Source of the DNA: Massariosphaeria phaeospora
Lineage: Eukaryota; Ascomycota; Dothideomycetes; Pleosporales
Direction of reading: 5' to 3'
Length of the DNA stretch: 64,000 nucleotides
Assembly (NCBI GenBank): GCA_011032825.1
Contig: JAADJZ010000010.1
Coordinates: forward strand, 372,001-436,000
This document shows, in pieces, positions 21,230 through 32,204 of this stretch (positions within the stretch are counted from its first letter, which is position 1; the number at the start of each line of letters is the position of its first letter). A program made the position numbers and the translations under genes. The notes beneath the pieces are model-generated. The model saw only the letters and a list, made by a program, of their open reading frames with translations. It ran no database searches and was not told the DNA's origin.

Positions 21230-22462
21230 TCATCTGCCGTGCGGACTGTAGTTGTTGTACTGCGGTGGCTGCGCGTACTGTTGTGATTGCTGCTGTTGCG
21301 GCTGCGGCTTCTGCGGCTGATGCGTATACGCGTAGTCTTGCGGGTTGTACCTGTACTTTGTGTCGTCGGGGTATGGCTGCTGTTGATATTGGTGTTGGTG
21401 CTGCTCGTCCTCGAGGCGCCGCCGCGTGTCGTCGTGCTCCTCGCGCGTCTCCTGCATGGTGGGCAGCTCCGACGAGAAGCCCTTCTGGTCCATGCCGGGC
21501 GAGCGCATGCCGCCGTCCGAGGCGTAGGAGCTGGGCCGCGAGCTGTTGGACTGCTGGTAGTCGCTCGAGACGGCCGACCAGCGCGGGTCGGAGGGATTGG
21601 CTGACTGCCTGGACGAGAGCTCGGATGCGGTCGAGTAGCGCTTGTCGTTGGGTTGCAGGTGGGTTGAGGACGACGGTGGCGGCGCTGCGTGGACAAAGTC
21701 GCCCGGCAGCTCCATTACGATGTTGTTCTGGCCTTGCGAGTGTTTGGGCGGGACGTACGGCTGCCCGGCCGGCGGCGGCTGCCCGAACGACTGCTGTGTG
21801 GGCGACATGGGCATGTTGTACGTTTGCTGGGGCGATGGCCGCGGCGAGTGCTGCATGTTGCCTGCGCGACCGTCGGCCGGGTTGACCGTCTTCAGCTTGC
21901 CGTCCTCCATCATGGCGTGCAGCACGCCCGAGTCCAGCAGCTCGGCCTTCTTGATCAGGCGATCGACGAGGATTTTGGACGCCGCCTTGGTTTCCTTCTT
22001 GACGAAGCCGACCATGGCCATGTTGCACTTGATCTCAATGTCCTCGCGCAGGTAGAGGCCCTCGGGCGGGGCGCCGACGCCCAACTCGCGCGTCTCGGGC
22101 GGCTCGCCGGGCTGGTTGCCGCAGATCTGCCACTTGTTGCGCAGGTCGACGTTGGCGGGCGCGTAGATGTGCGTCTGCAGGCCCCACGGCATGTCGTGGA
22201 AGCAGCCCTTGAACTTGATCAGGCCGGAGCCGAACTTGCCGATGCCCGGGATGTACTGGATGCGCTCCTCGATCTCGTACCACGTCGAGTAGAACTCGTC
22301 GGCGGGCGCATCGCGGGGCGCCTTGATGCCCTCGTAGCGCAGCACGAGCGGGTTCAGCTCGATGATTTCGCCGTGGCTGTGGAGGATGTCGATGGCGAGC
22401 TGGCGCGGGATGAAGGACGGGATGGGCGTGATGTTGGTGTAGCTAGCCTTCTTGCGCATCAT
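21230..22462 (-). CDS. Conserved fungal protein with Gln/Pro-rich tail (DUF7053-like)
   Basis: A single exon of 410 aa, with start ATG at 22462. The first 190 residues form a folded domain that I believe corresponds to the Pezizomycotina-specific DUF7053 (MMRKKASYTNITPIPSFIP, ELNPLVLRYE, then a Trp-rich and Cys-rich centre FKGCFHDMPWGLQTHIY and IEIKCNMAMVGFVKKE). It resembles a START/polyketide-cyclase-like lipid-binding fold in secondary-structure pattern, but that is inference. The rest is low complexity: Pro/Gln/Ser-rich, ending in polyGln and Tyr/Gln runs. The family assignment comes from memory of the N-terminal sequence and needs a profile search. It is convergent with the GMC gene. Confidence 0.8.
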   Translation of the reverse strand: MMRKKASYTNITPIPSFIPRQLAIDILHSHGEIIELNPLVLRYEGIKAPRDAPADEFYSTWYEIEERIQYIPGIGKFGSGLIKFKGCFHDMPWGLQTHIYAPANVDLRNKWQICGNQPGEPPETRELGVGAPPEGLYLREDIEIKCNMAMVGFVKKETKAASKILVDRLIKKAELLDSGVLHAMMEDGKLKTVNPADGRAGNMQHSPRPSPQQTYNMPMSPTQQSFGQPPPAGQPYVPPKHSQGQNNIVMELPGDFVHAAPPPSSSTHLQPNDKRYSTASELSSRQSANPSDPRWSAVSSDYQQSNSSRPSSYASDGGMRSPGMDQKGFSSELPTMQETREEHDDTRRRLEDEQHQHQYQQQPYPDDTKYRYNPQDYAYTHQPQKPQPQQQQSQQYAQPPQYNNYSPHGR

Positions 22463-23099
22463 GGTGGCGGTTGGTGTGGGAGAGGTCGGCTCCGGGAAGT
22501 CGCAGTCGACAGGGCGGAGGGTGTGCGAGGGCGTGCGAGGCTATCGAGGAGATGATACCTAAACGATGGCTGCAGGCGGAGGTTCGCTGGCGGCGTGGGT
22601 GTGGGCTGGGCTTGGTACTCTGGCTAGCGGCTATGCTCTGCCTGATCGACTGCTGGGCGCAATGTGGCACACGTCATGCACGCGGCGCTTGGATAATGAT
22701 GTCAGGGGTCGGAGTGCTGGAGGCAGCACAGAACGGTGAGGATCGAGAGGAGCGAACGGTCAGAGGCGCAAAGAGACATGGCGGCGGCGGCGGCGGCGGC
22801 GAGGATGGGCTACTTGTATGGGAGATGAAGATGGCGGCAGATGCTGCGCCGTCAGCAAAAGACGCGGCTGCCCCTCGTTGCTCGCTGCTCGCTGCTCGCT
22901 GCTCGGTCCTATATTTAGGCACCCCGTGCTATGTCAGCGCCCCGGATGCACCAGCAGCCATCCACGCCTCCTCTTCCGGAACATGGGCTCCGGACCTGGG
23001 GCTGAAAACAATCGAATGCGACTCTTGGAGCATACATCGCTGCTTGGTGGTCTGCATCGCAAAGACTATTTCTTCGTTGTCGAAATAGTCCACGGCGAC
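22463..23099. other. Promoter region with microsatellites
   Basis: A GGC trinucleotide run lies at about 22780-22802 and a GCTCGCT repeat at about 22877-22906. They sit upstream of the 410-aa gene and may be part of its 5' region. No gene is supported. Confidence 0.5.
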
Positions 23100-23890
23100 G
23101 AGAATGACGTGCCCTCTTTTCAAGGGAGTCGATCGTCGAAGAACAGACATCGTGTGCATGATCCGGCTGGGACGAACTATATCGGGTCAGAACCTCATGG
23201 GCTACTTGTAAGCATCGTCGCATCCGCGTACACTACTCTAACGTCCCCAGCGCCTACTTTATGCAAAAAGCCGGCCTGCCTATCGTCCATTCCTCAACAT
23301 GTCCATGATCTCCCTCGCGCTCGGCCTTGTCGGCACAATAGACTCCTCGTGCAAAAGTTCGGCCGCCGCACCATCCACCCCTATGGCACCTTCACGCTCT
23401 TCACCACGCTTCTCACCATTGGAGGCCTATCTTTTTCCGGCACTCCAGCCTCACTCTGGGCCATCGGCGGCGTCCTGATTTTCTTCGTTTTCGTCTACCA
23501 ATCCACCATCGGTCCCATCACCTACTCGCTCGTCTCGAAAATGTCGTCAACGCGGCTGAAAGCGAAGACCATCGTTCTTGCCCGCGCCCTATATAACGTA
23601 TCAACATTGTTGTTAACGTGCTCACAAACTACCAGCTTGGAGGCACGGCGTGGAACTGAGGCGCTAAGACAGCGTTCTATTGGGCGGTGACGTGTGGCTG
23701 CGTGTGGGCTTGGGCGTTTTTGAGGCTACTGGAGCCGCGCGGAAGGACGTATGACGAGATGGATGTTTTGTTTGAGTAGAGGGTGTTGGCGAGGAAGTTT
23801 GCGGGTACGGAGGTGGATGTATATAGGCAGGGGATGGCGAGGAGCGAGATGTTGGTGAAAGACACTGGGAATGCGTACTCGAAGACATAA
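23100..23890 (+). pseudogene. MFS sugar transporter pseudogene (maltose/hexose permease type)
   Basis: Fragments of a 12-span sugar porter appear in order but in three frames. FKGVDRRRTDIVCMIRLGRT is the central loop. An intron relic follows (GTAAGC...CCCCAG, about 23209-23249), then YFMQKAGLPIVHS, MSMISLALGLVG, QKFGRRTIHPYGTFTLF, SFSGTPASLWAIGG and STRLKAKTIVLARALYNVS. Then comes WAVTCGCVWAWAFLRLLEP and RGRTYDEMDVLFE, the conserved end-of-family motif. There are at least three frameshifts (about 23300, 23350 and 23610) and stops at TGA 23657-23659 and TAG 23777-23779. The N-terminal spans are absent. The gene cannot make a functional transporter. Confidence 0.85.
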
Positions 23891-23952
23891 ACTCTCTGCG
23901 AAGATATGAAGTAAGTTTAAAAGGCCGTCAACCTTCAAAAGACACGGCCTAG

Positions 23953-24160
23953 TGGCTCTCCATGATCATGTGGATGCCAAAGTTCCAAGGTTCATCTAAC
24001 CACATAGCCAATCCTCCTGACAGTAAAAGATTTTTTAGCCGTGTAGAAACAATTTGCTTTGATTTTACAAAGCCCCTTTGTATATACTACACTAGGTAAT
24101 GTGTAAGTCGGGACTTGTAGGTGCGCGCACGCGTCGGAAACGAATTATGTCAGCGGGGTG
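23953..24160 (-). mobile_element. MITE-like element copy 5 (reverse)
   Basis: The right end GAATTATGTCAGCGGGGTG (24142-24160) is the best-preserved terminal repeat. The core TTTACAAAGCCCCTTTGTAT and ACACTAGGTAATGTGTAAGT is in reverse order. The left end is poorly matched, but CTAG occurs at both proposed flanks (23949-23952 and 24161-24164), suggesting a 208-bp element. Confidence 0.65.
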
Positions 24161-24510
24161 CTAGTCCCGCGCTAATCAGTCTTGACAAGCCCGCTTATTC
24201 CCAACCTCCTCCACCGCCATCTTACCCAAATACTCATTGACTCCGCACAGATACCAAATCTAGCAGTAGCGTATATGGTCGCTGCCTTATTGGCGCTGCT
24301 GCCTTGCACGAAGTGCCGCTGGTCGGGAAAACACCTTCTACATAAACCACGGGGGTCGATGTGTAGGTAGCATCTTCGTTGGACATCTTCTCGAAGATTG
24401 GCCTGCATAGTTGCGCGATCTCTCGTGTTGCGGCTGTCTTGTTGAGCGCTTTATTACGAGCTTCATTTCGCCTACCTCAAACTGCTCCCAAATATATCGA
24501 ATCTCCCACA

Positions 24511-26022
24511 ATGGCGCGCATTACCGATCTTGCCAACGAACTCCTCTCGATGATTGTCGCTAATCTCGATCAGCCGAGCTTAGTTTCATTCGCGCTGGTT
24601 ACAAGACGTTGCCGCGTCGTAGCGCAAGACGTCCTCTTCCAAAACATCAGAATCCTAAAGGATCGCGAAAACAATCACCAAAGCGTCCTCTTCGTGTCTT
24701 TTATTGCGACTCTCCTGCGGCGGCCTGATCTTGCGGAAAAGGTCAAGACGCTTACTCTCCACCAGCCCGGATGTACATATTTTGATGATGTGGACGACGT
24801 CCCTCCAGATGCTTTGTCGAACGCCTCAAAATTTGTGGCAGTTGTGGAACATATAGAGGAATACGAGGTACAGGAAAACCTAGCTGAAGTTCTCTACGAT
24901 GGCGACGAACATTATTGGTATTACAACCTACCGCATGGCACTATCGCGGTGTGGACGACCATTTTACTCGGCCAGGTCAAGAATCTGGAGAAGCTGGATC
25001 TCATCTGTTGTACTCAGTTGAGTCTGCGTTTCGGTCGGGGTGGCAATTTTCCACTCCCTGCTCTCTTCGGCTACGACGAGTGGGGAATACACAATGAAAG
25101 CATCCCCGACATTGAGGAATTTCCTGGTTTACAGTCATTGCAGCAACTAAGGATCCATGGCAATGACTTCGAGCTCGGGACCTGGTATACCCTGCCCAAT
25201 CTCCGAAAGCTGGAACTCGACTGCCAAGAAGGCTTTCAGGGCACGCAGATCGACACGCAGAAGCACCACGAGCCGGACCTCGACGTTCTCCACACGCTGC
25301 TAGTGCGATGCTCCATGTGTCTCTTACAGCCAAGCACCGAGCGAGGCCCTCGGAACTGGAATGCACCCGCGAATCCACTGGAAACTCTCCAGTACTTCAC
25401 ACTCCCCAAACATCTCGAACTCGAGTTTGTCAACGGAGCCGAATCGGTCGACTGGATCGTTGCCGATGAACACCCGAAGATAAAGGAGGTCCCTATCCTC
25501 CATGGATATAATGAAGGCTCGCTGAACACGTTCTTCGCGGAGTGGCAAGCGCTAGAGCGGCCCCTACGAGGCATCGAGTCTCTAACCATACGCTTTGCGA
25601 AGCCGTTCACTGGGGAATGGAACAACGTCATGCCGGCCGACAGTCTAGCCTTCCTCTCCACGCTCGAGCATCTCACAGTCCCTCGCGAAGCCCTCACGCA
25701 CCCGAACGATGAGATGAACTCGCCCGTCTTATCGGCCTTCCTCCCGCCGCAGCTAGAGTCGCTGTGCGTCTACAAACCAGACACACACATCTTTACTTGG
25801 ATCCGGGAGCTCCTCGATGTGCGGGACGCATTTCCGAAGTTCTCGAAGCTTGAACTCCAGTTCGATGATGAGGGTGATGGTTGGCCCGCTACATGTGCCG
25901 AGATGCACGAGCATTGCCGCGTGGAGGACTACTCGTGGAAGCGGTTTCGCGAGGCGGGGATTGAAGTGAAGTGTTGTTGCCATGGGCGCAGTTTTGTTCA
26001 GCCGGCGGTACCGGCGTGGTAG
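24511..26022 (+). CDS. F-box protein with leucine-rich-like C-terminal region
   Basis: A single exon of 503 aa; ATG at 24511 is the first good start, although the frame is open upstream. Residues 1-45 form a fungal F-box (ITDLANELLSMIVANLDQ, then ALVTRRCRVVAQDVLF), which would dock to Skp1 in an SCF ubiquitin ligase. The rest has irregular leucine-rich segments (LGQVKNLEKLDLI, LQSLQQLRIHG, LPNLRKLELD, FLSTLEHLTVP, KFSKLELQFDD), suggesting a substrate-binding LRR-like solenoid. Such F-box genes are numerous and fast-evolving in Dothideomycetes; the target is unknown. It ends in a Cys/His-rich tail (CCCHGRSF). Confidence 0.8.
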   Translation: MARITDLANELLSMIVANLDQPSLVSFALVTRRCRVVAQDVLFQNIRILKDRENNHQSVLFVSFIATLLRRPDLAEKVKTLTLHQPGCTYFDDVDDVPPDALSNASKFVAVVEHIEEYEVQENLAEVLYDGDEHYWYYNLPHGTIAVWTTILLGQVKNLEKLDLICCTQLSLRFGRGGNFPLPALFGYDEWGIHNESIPDIEEFPGLQSLQQLRIHGNDFELGTWYTLPNLRKLELDCQEGFQGTQIDTQKHHEPDLDVLHTLLVRCSMCLLQPSTERGPRNWNAPANPLETLQYFTLPKHLELEFVNGAESVDWIVADEHPKIKEVPILHGYNEGSLNTFFAEWQALERPLRGIESLTIRFAKPFTGEWNNVMPADSLAFLSTLEHLTVPREALTHPNDEMNSPVLSAFLPPQLESLCVYKPDTHIFTWIRELLDVRDAFPKFSKLELQFDDEGDGWPATCAEMHEHCRVEDYSWKRFREAGIEVKCCCHGRSFVQPAVPAW

Positions 26023-26967
26023 ATTGGATGGAGACAGTTTCTAGAAGCGCGGTTTCTGTGTCGGATAGGGTGTGCGATTTGAGGCGAATGCGAGCACGCT
26101 GTGGAGTTTGCGCCCTCAGGGAGTGGAATGGACTAACTATACAGCTTCATATATGTTTTTGTGCTTGCAAGACATCTTGACATGAGATAAAGAACACATT
26201 GTACCTAATTATACATAACCATGTCGCGGCTGCTGGTAATACAATTATATCACGTGCTAAGTCTCACCAAAGTCACGTGATCTGAGAGACATCCGTCGGC
26301 GCTGATGCAGCCGCTCAGACCGTGGAGGGTACCCTCAGAACTCGAGATCAAGTGCACATATGCTATCCTAAGTACTATCTATCACTAATAAAGAAGATCC
26401 TAGGCAATCTCTCCAACAGCCTAGACATTTCTACTCACTAGTAAATAGTCTACACCTATCTTCACAAAGTCCTACTGTATCTACTATAGTAGGTATTGTA
26501 TGCAGGGCCTTGTATAGGTAAGACAGTAGGCTGGTAGTAGGTATACACGCTAGATATGAATTATACCAAGGCGGTGATACTGGACGATAGGTAGCTTGGA
26601 TTCAGAGTACCCAAACACCCAACAGGTTAGGGCTTTCGCCAATTCTTGCGTTTATTTGATCACCGGCGGGAATCTTGATGATGGATGATGGAGTTTGGAC
26701 GTAGTTCAGCGATCTCATAGCGTGCGCCTCGTGCCATGTTCCTTGTTGGTTCGATCCGAAGGAGGCATTGGCTACTGTTCTTTGGGGCGATTGTCGCACT
26801 CATCTAGCTTATTTGGTAGAGTATCGTTCACTTTAACACTGCATGTGTGTGTGCTGAGTTACATGGTGTCAGCTAGCCAGTCCAATTTCATGTGGAACGG
26901 GCGACGCCCTGTCCACATCCAATCTTGCGATGTTCAGCAACGAGCGAACCGTCAAATCACCGCGTCC
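26023..26967. other. Intergenic region with one MITE copy
   Basis: No gene. It contains a reverse element at about 26380-26576. The open frame at 26695-27354 on the plus strand is the shadow of the AAA gene and its 3' flank. Confidence 0.5.
26380..26576 (-). mobile_element. MITE-like element copy 6 (reverse)
   Basis: AGATCCTAGGCAATCTCTCC, TAGTAAATAGTCTACACCTA, ACAAAGTCCTACTGTATCTA and the terminal GAATTATACCAAGGCGGTG at the right end. The left terminal repeat was not recognised. Confidence 0.6.
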
Positions 26968-28213
26968 TTAGACACTTCCGCCATGAGCCGTTGCCTCCTC
27001 ATGAGTTGCGCTCTGTCCAAACGTCTTCATCTGATTCGTCATCGTCTTCGGCAAATTCGTTGCTTTCACCTTCTCCAAGGCAGCTCTGAAATGCTGGAGC
27101 GTCAATGCCCGGACCGGCGAATCCTCATGCCCCGCTCTGAGCTGCTCACTCACACATTGCGTAGCGGCAGTGACGCAGAGGTTCTTCAGATCCGAGCCCG
27201 TATAGCCCGGAGTCAGGCTTGCCAACTGCTTCGTGTCAATGCCTACCAGTGTCTCATGTTCGAGGAGGAGGTTCAGAATCCCATGTCGCTCGTGTGTGGT
27301 GGGTACATCGAGATGGATCTGGACTGGCGCACGCCGAAGAACTGCTGGGTCTAGATCAAAGGGCCTATTGGTCGCCAGCAAGATGAATGGAGAGTTTGGC
27401 CCAGTCATCAATCCGTCCCACTCCATCAGGAACTGGTTCAGCATCGCTCGGATGTGCCTCTTCTCTCCTGCGTTGCGCGTTCCGAGCATTGCGTCTGCCT
27501 CGTCAATGAACACGATACTTGGATGTAGTTTGCGAGCTAGAGAAAAAAGGGCTTTGATCATTTTCTCGTCGTCTCCGTGGCGCTTGACTGGTTAGTCGGG
27601 ATAGCTCCAAGCGGAATTTTGCAGTTCTTACCTTTTGCCACAGCTCAGCAGTGGACACGGAGATCATGGCGAAGCCAGATTGCTTGGCCATTCCTTTGGC
27701 AAGGAGTGATTTCCCGGTTCCTGGAGGACCATAAAGGACGGCACCAGTGACCTTGTTGTCTTTCAGCACTCCGTGATCGAAGGCGTTTTTTCGGAGCAAT
27801 GCGAGGGTCGTGACTTGCTCGAGCGAATCTATTATAGACTTGCTGATGAAAATATCCTGGTAGTGTGGTGCGATGCAGTCTATTTGTCAATTTGGGTAGT
27901 GCAATTGATCGTGTTACAAGAAGAGCATACCTGTGTTGACAATACAGTTCAACAGCATCCTCTCGAAGCTGCCTTTTGCCTTGGATTTGGATTTTCTCAT
28001 TTTCCTTTGGTGGCTGGCGCTGGCTGGATTAGGGTCCTCGTCGAGATCGCTGTCGTACACATCATCGGAATCACTCTCTTCTTCTTCACTATCCCAATCG
28101 CGGTCGCCAGCGTCATCATTCAACCCTTTAGATGTGGCTTGTCGACGAGCAAGGTTCTCGTGCTTGGGGCCGCTGTCCGAATTGCTATTATCAATCAATG
28201 CTGTCGGTTCCAT
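26968..28213 (-). CDS. AAA ATPase of the Msp1/ATAD1-like type, possibly 5'-truncated
   Basis: Three exons: 28213-27931, 27879-27632 and 27582-26968. The introns are 51 and 49 nt with GTATGC/GTAAGA donors and a CTAAC branch; phases agree, giving 381 aa. One AAA module is present: Walker A YGPPGTGKS (about residue 146), Walker B IVFIDEADAM (about 203), a sensor-1-like ILLATNRPFDLD and an RR Arg-finger pair in VLRRAPVQIHLD, followed by the helical lid (LTPGYTGSDLKNLC). An acidic Ser/Asp-rich linker precedes it. The family extracts or remodels membrane proteins, but no N-terminal membrane anchor is seen. Coding-like sequence continues upstream in frame past a TGA (about 28254), so this may be the tail of a longer ATPase. 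It is head to head with the triple-AAA gene at 28884. Confidence 0.8.
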
Positions 28214-28883
28214 GACAACCAGCGGTTTTTCTACCAGTCAGGCAGGTTCCTCGTGTGCGTCTTCTGTGGGCTTGGTGGACACAAACTTGTCGCATGGACG
28301 TCTTACTCTCGCGAAGAGTTCCTGTGGTTTTTCTTTTTATCCGCTCGGAACAAGGCCAGCGCTTCTGTTTATAAAAACACTGTAGCCTCAAAGATTCTAG
28401 TTGAACAGTTTAATTGTAGTTCTCAACCTGTAATGAATCACTAACCGGTGTCAAGCTGGATGGCGTGTGGAGGATAAAGAGTTGATCCAATGTGAGGGGC
28501 CGAAATGAAGATCCCCAGGTTCTGGCCCCCGCACTAGCTCAGCCACTTTGTGAGCCCTGTATCGGCCCCCACGCTAGCTCAGCCCCACTAGAATAATTTG
28601 TTCCGATGCGCACCTCAGTTGTGATTGTACCAGGTTACCTCTACAAAGCCCTACTTAGACGTTGCCTAATATGCGAAGTAGACTATCTACCTACTGCTGA
28701 AATCTCTTAGGCAGTCAAGAGGATCGCCTAAAGGCGGTGAGCCGGACAGGCTGACATTGCGGGCTGAAAAGTCTTGGTGTGTAGCACAGCCCGGAATCCT
28801 TCCGCAGCGCTTTACCTCTCGACTCCGGAACGACACTTTAGAAAAAGGACATTACTCATCTCTTAACATCATCGTACTCAAGC
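28214..28883. promoter_or_regulatory. Shared intergenic region of two divergent AAA ATPase genes, holding a MITE copy
   Basis: 670 bp between the starts of the two head-to-head genes. About 150 bp next to 28213 still looks coding on the minus strand (interrupted by TGA and TAA). A forward MITE-like copy occupies about 28580-28739. No specific promoter motif could be assigned. Confidence 0.5.
28580..28739 (+). mobile_element. MITE-like element copy 7 (forward, internally deleted)
   Basis: The left end CAGCCCCACTAGAATAATTTG is followed by CCGATGCGCACCT, as in copy 14. Then come ACAAAGCCCTACTTAGAC, ACTATCTACCTACTGCTGAA and AGGATCGCCTAAA, ending GGCGGTG. Flanks AGCT and AGCC agree at three of four bases. 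Confidence 0.6.
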
Positions 28884-31800
28884 ATGGGCCCTCCGGACGG
28901 CACCTCTGCCTTTTCCAAAGCCGCGAGAAAGATCCTAAAGCGCAAGAACAAGGAAAATAAGACTGAACCGACGACCGACAGCGCGTCCACCGCTGAAAAA
29001 GAGCGTTCCCCATCTTCTGCTAACACTGAAACTATCACAGCCCCGAACAAACCAAGTCGTGCCGAAGTTATTGCCCAGGCGGCCAAAGACGCGCTCCTCA
29101 AGGCCTACAAGGATCCTTCTCGCGACTTGAATTCTGACTCAATTGAGTTGAACGCGTCATGTCTCTTTGATAGTGAGTGGGAGAAGAGCGATCATCTTTC
29201 CCCATCTCAATCAGAGTGGATACGTCAAAAGAAGGACCATGGGCAAACAAACAGGTACATTGATCAAGTCATGGCAATGGTTGGACTTGAAGAGATCAAG
29301 GCTCACTTTTTGTTGGCTAAGGCATATATTGAAGCAGCGAGGCGAAGAGATGGTGATATCAAGAAGCAGACAAGTGAGGAAAAGCCAGACGGTCTTGATC
29401 GAGATCTTCACAAGGCAATCTTGAATCTGGTATTGCTTGGAAGCATGGGTACAGGTATGCGCACATGCTCTTTTCGACCTTTTTTCTTCAAACGAAATCA
29501 CAGCAACGACATAGCTGACATTTCAAAGGCAAACAGACAGTCGCAATGCTCTATGAAGGCTTTATCCAACAGATGAGAGTTGGGTCGAATTCAGCCGATG
29601 AAAAGGCTGAAGTCGTAAAAAGACCAGTTAGTTCTCGTCGGAGATGCCACCAGCTTCCATTTGTTTCGTGCTAACACGGTCACAGATTGTTCAATACAAA
29701 GACGCGAAAGCTTCAGATGTTAAAGCTATTTTAGCGAAAAGCCGGGAGACGAGCCCAGATCCAATCGTCATAGTTTGTTGCCATGAGAAACAAACAGTGC
29801 ATAGCATTTCCGCGAGCACGGAAGGGCGACGGCGGTTTCCCACAGTCTTGCACTTTAACGACTACACTGACGCCGAGCTTCTTCAGATTCTGAACAAATT
29901 TCTGAACAGACGCAAAATGGCAATTGAGGGTGAAAATAGTGAGTTTTGCGTTCGGGTCCTGGTGAAGAGGGCTGCACGCACCAGAGGGTCATCCACATAT
30001 TCCAACGTGCATGGTTTGGAATATGAGCTGGACAAGGTATGCAGACGCCAAGCGGAGAGACTAAAGCAAGAATGGGGCGTTTGGTTACAAAAGCAGGATG
30101 AACTCGTAAAGGCTGTTGCAGAAATCAATGATACGGACGGAGATAGCATAGCTACTAAGTATGCAAACTCTCCTGACGTACATGGCAACGAGTCTGGAGC
30201 TACAGAGCCCTATTCTAACAAGGATGTCGAAGAGGACTGTAGCTTTATCCAGCCGATTGCCGATCTCGAACAACACGAAAGTAAGATGCCCCGGAATTTT
30301 GTGCTTGTCCAAGAGGACGTCTTTGGACCCGCGCCTCGCGACATCCGTGAAACAAGTGCAGCCTACAAAGAGCTTAGTAGGATGATTGGACTACGAGGTG
30401 TAAAAGATGCCGTGGATGAGCTATTCAGTCGGGCACAAACAAACTACTATCGAGAGCTGGAAGGGCTGGAGCCTCTCAGGGCCAACCTTAACTGCATATT
30501 TTTGGGCCCGCCTGGGACTGGCAAGACGACCGTCGCCTCGCTCTACGCGCGTATTGTCGCTGATGCAGGCCTCCTCTCGACGAACGAAGTCATCTTCAAG
30601 AATCCCATGAACTTTTTGAGTAAGGGTATTAGTGGATCGGAGACGAACACTAAGAAAGCGCTGGATCTGGCCGAAGGCAAGGTCCTGGTGCTTGATGACG
30701 CCCATACACTCTATATCAGCAGCGGGAGTGGGTCAAACGTTACTGACAAGCATCGCATAGGTGTTGTTGATACGCTGGTCGCCAACGTCTCGAGCAAGCC
30801 GGGCCAAGACCGCTGTATCATCTTGGTGGGGTATGAAGAGCCGATGAGAAAACTATTTCGAGCCATGAATCCAGGTCTTCGAAAGATATTTCCGCTCGAG
30901 GACGCTTACATCTTCCAAGACTTCAACGCCGAAGAACTTGGACGGATTTTCGACCAAAAGGTGGGCGAGGAGCAGCTCGAGGTGACTGCTGAGGCTAAAC
31001 AGGTTGCTGAGCGCGTTCTCGACCGGCTCAAAATAGCGCCTAACTTTGGCAATGGCTCTGAGATTGACAACCTCTTGGGCCGCGCCAAGGTAGCATTCCG
31101 CAAAAGCCTCCTCCAGTCTCCAAACGGATCGTCCGCGCTAACGGCGGTACGCCTCCAACCCCAGCACTTCGACCCTGATTACGACCGCGACTCACAAGCA
31201 AGCCAGAACTGCCGTGAGCTTTTCAAAGACTTTGTAGGATTTGAGAAGATTATCGACTTTTTCCAGCACTACCAACTCCTCGCCGTGGGGATGCGGAAGC
31301 GCAACCTCGATCCGCGGCCGTACATCCCATGGGCGTTTGTATTCGAGGGCCCGTCTGGAACTGGGAAAACCAGCACCGCCCGCAAAGTCGGACGCCTGTA
31401 CTACGACATGAACCTGCTTGCAACAGACGAAGTGATAACATGCTCCGTCAGCGACCTCGTTGGCGAATACCTGGGCCAAACAGGCCCAAAAGTGGTGCGC
31501 CAGCTAGAGCGCGCGCTAGGCAAAGTGCTCTTCGTCGACGAGGCGTACCGGCTGGCCCCAAAGTCGGGAAATGGTAGATTTCAGGACGAAGCGGTTGGAG
31601 AGCTGGTCGATGCCATGACGAACCCGCGGTATGCGCGCAATATGATTCTCATCTTCGCCGGATACACGGCGGAGATGGACAGTCTCATGCATACGAACCC
31701 GGGTCTGCGAAGCCGGTTTGCAGACCACATCGTGTTTCCGGCTATGCGGCCGTCCCATTGCTGGTCCTATTTCAAGCAGCGGGTCGGCAGGCTCGAAATT

Positions 31801-32091
31801 AAGGTTGTGGACGACGTAGACGACGTCGAGAGAGAGAAGAGGGCGAAATTGTTGCGGTTGTTCAAGAAGTTGGGCGCGACCAAATCGTGGGCAAATGGGC
31901 GGGATGTGGAAACGCTAGCAAATGCGGCGATTGAGCTTGTGTTTAGAAAACAGGCTGTGGAGGACGATGTTACGAGTCGGCTTACCATTTCGATTGATGA
32001 GGTGATTAAGGTATTGCAGGGGATGTTTCGTCAGCGGTTGAAGGAACAGCGGAAGCATAGAGGTGGCAAGGACAGCGAGTCTGAAGATTGA
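28884..32091 (+). CDS. Large AAA+ ATPase with three CbxX/CfqX-type modules
   Basis: Three exons: 28884-29454, 29529-29626 and 29686-32091. The introns are 74 and 59 nt with clear branch sites; both joins are in phase, giving 1024 aa. Three ATPase modules follow a Lys/Ser-rich N-terminus. Module 1 (about residues 130-300) is degenerate, with P-loop LGSMGTGKQT and no acidic Walker B. Module 2 has LGPPGTGKTT (about 495), Walker B VLVLDDAHTLY and Arg finger NPGLRK. Module 3 has EGPSGTGKTS (about 777), Walker B VLFVDEAYRLAP and NPGLRSRF. This layout is that of the CbbX/SpoVK-like AAA family, found in fungi as long tandem proteins of unknown role, probably remodelling protein complexes. It is divergent from the Msp1-like ATPase gene. 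Confidence 0.9.
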
Positions 32092-32204
32092 ACCGACCAA
32101 CTTCGTGTAGTAGAGTTGCGTATCCATAAGAGTAGAGTGGAGGAATTGTGGGGCCATATGTTTTCATTGAAAGAAAACTTCACGCATGACGAGCCTTAAC
32201 GCAA

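Noticed and set aside
21265..22555. Long plus-strand frames (206 and 288 aa) opposite the 410-aa gene
   Set aside because: They are Arg/Ala-rich mirror images of a GC-rich gene on the other strand.
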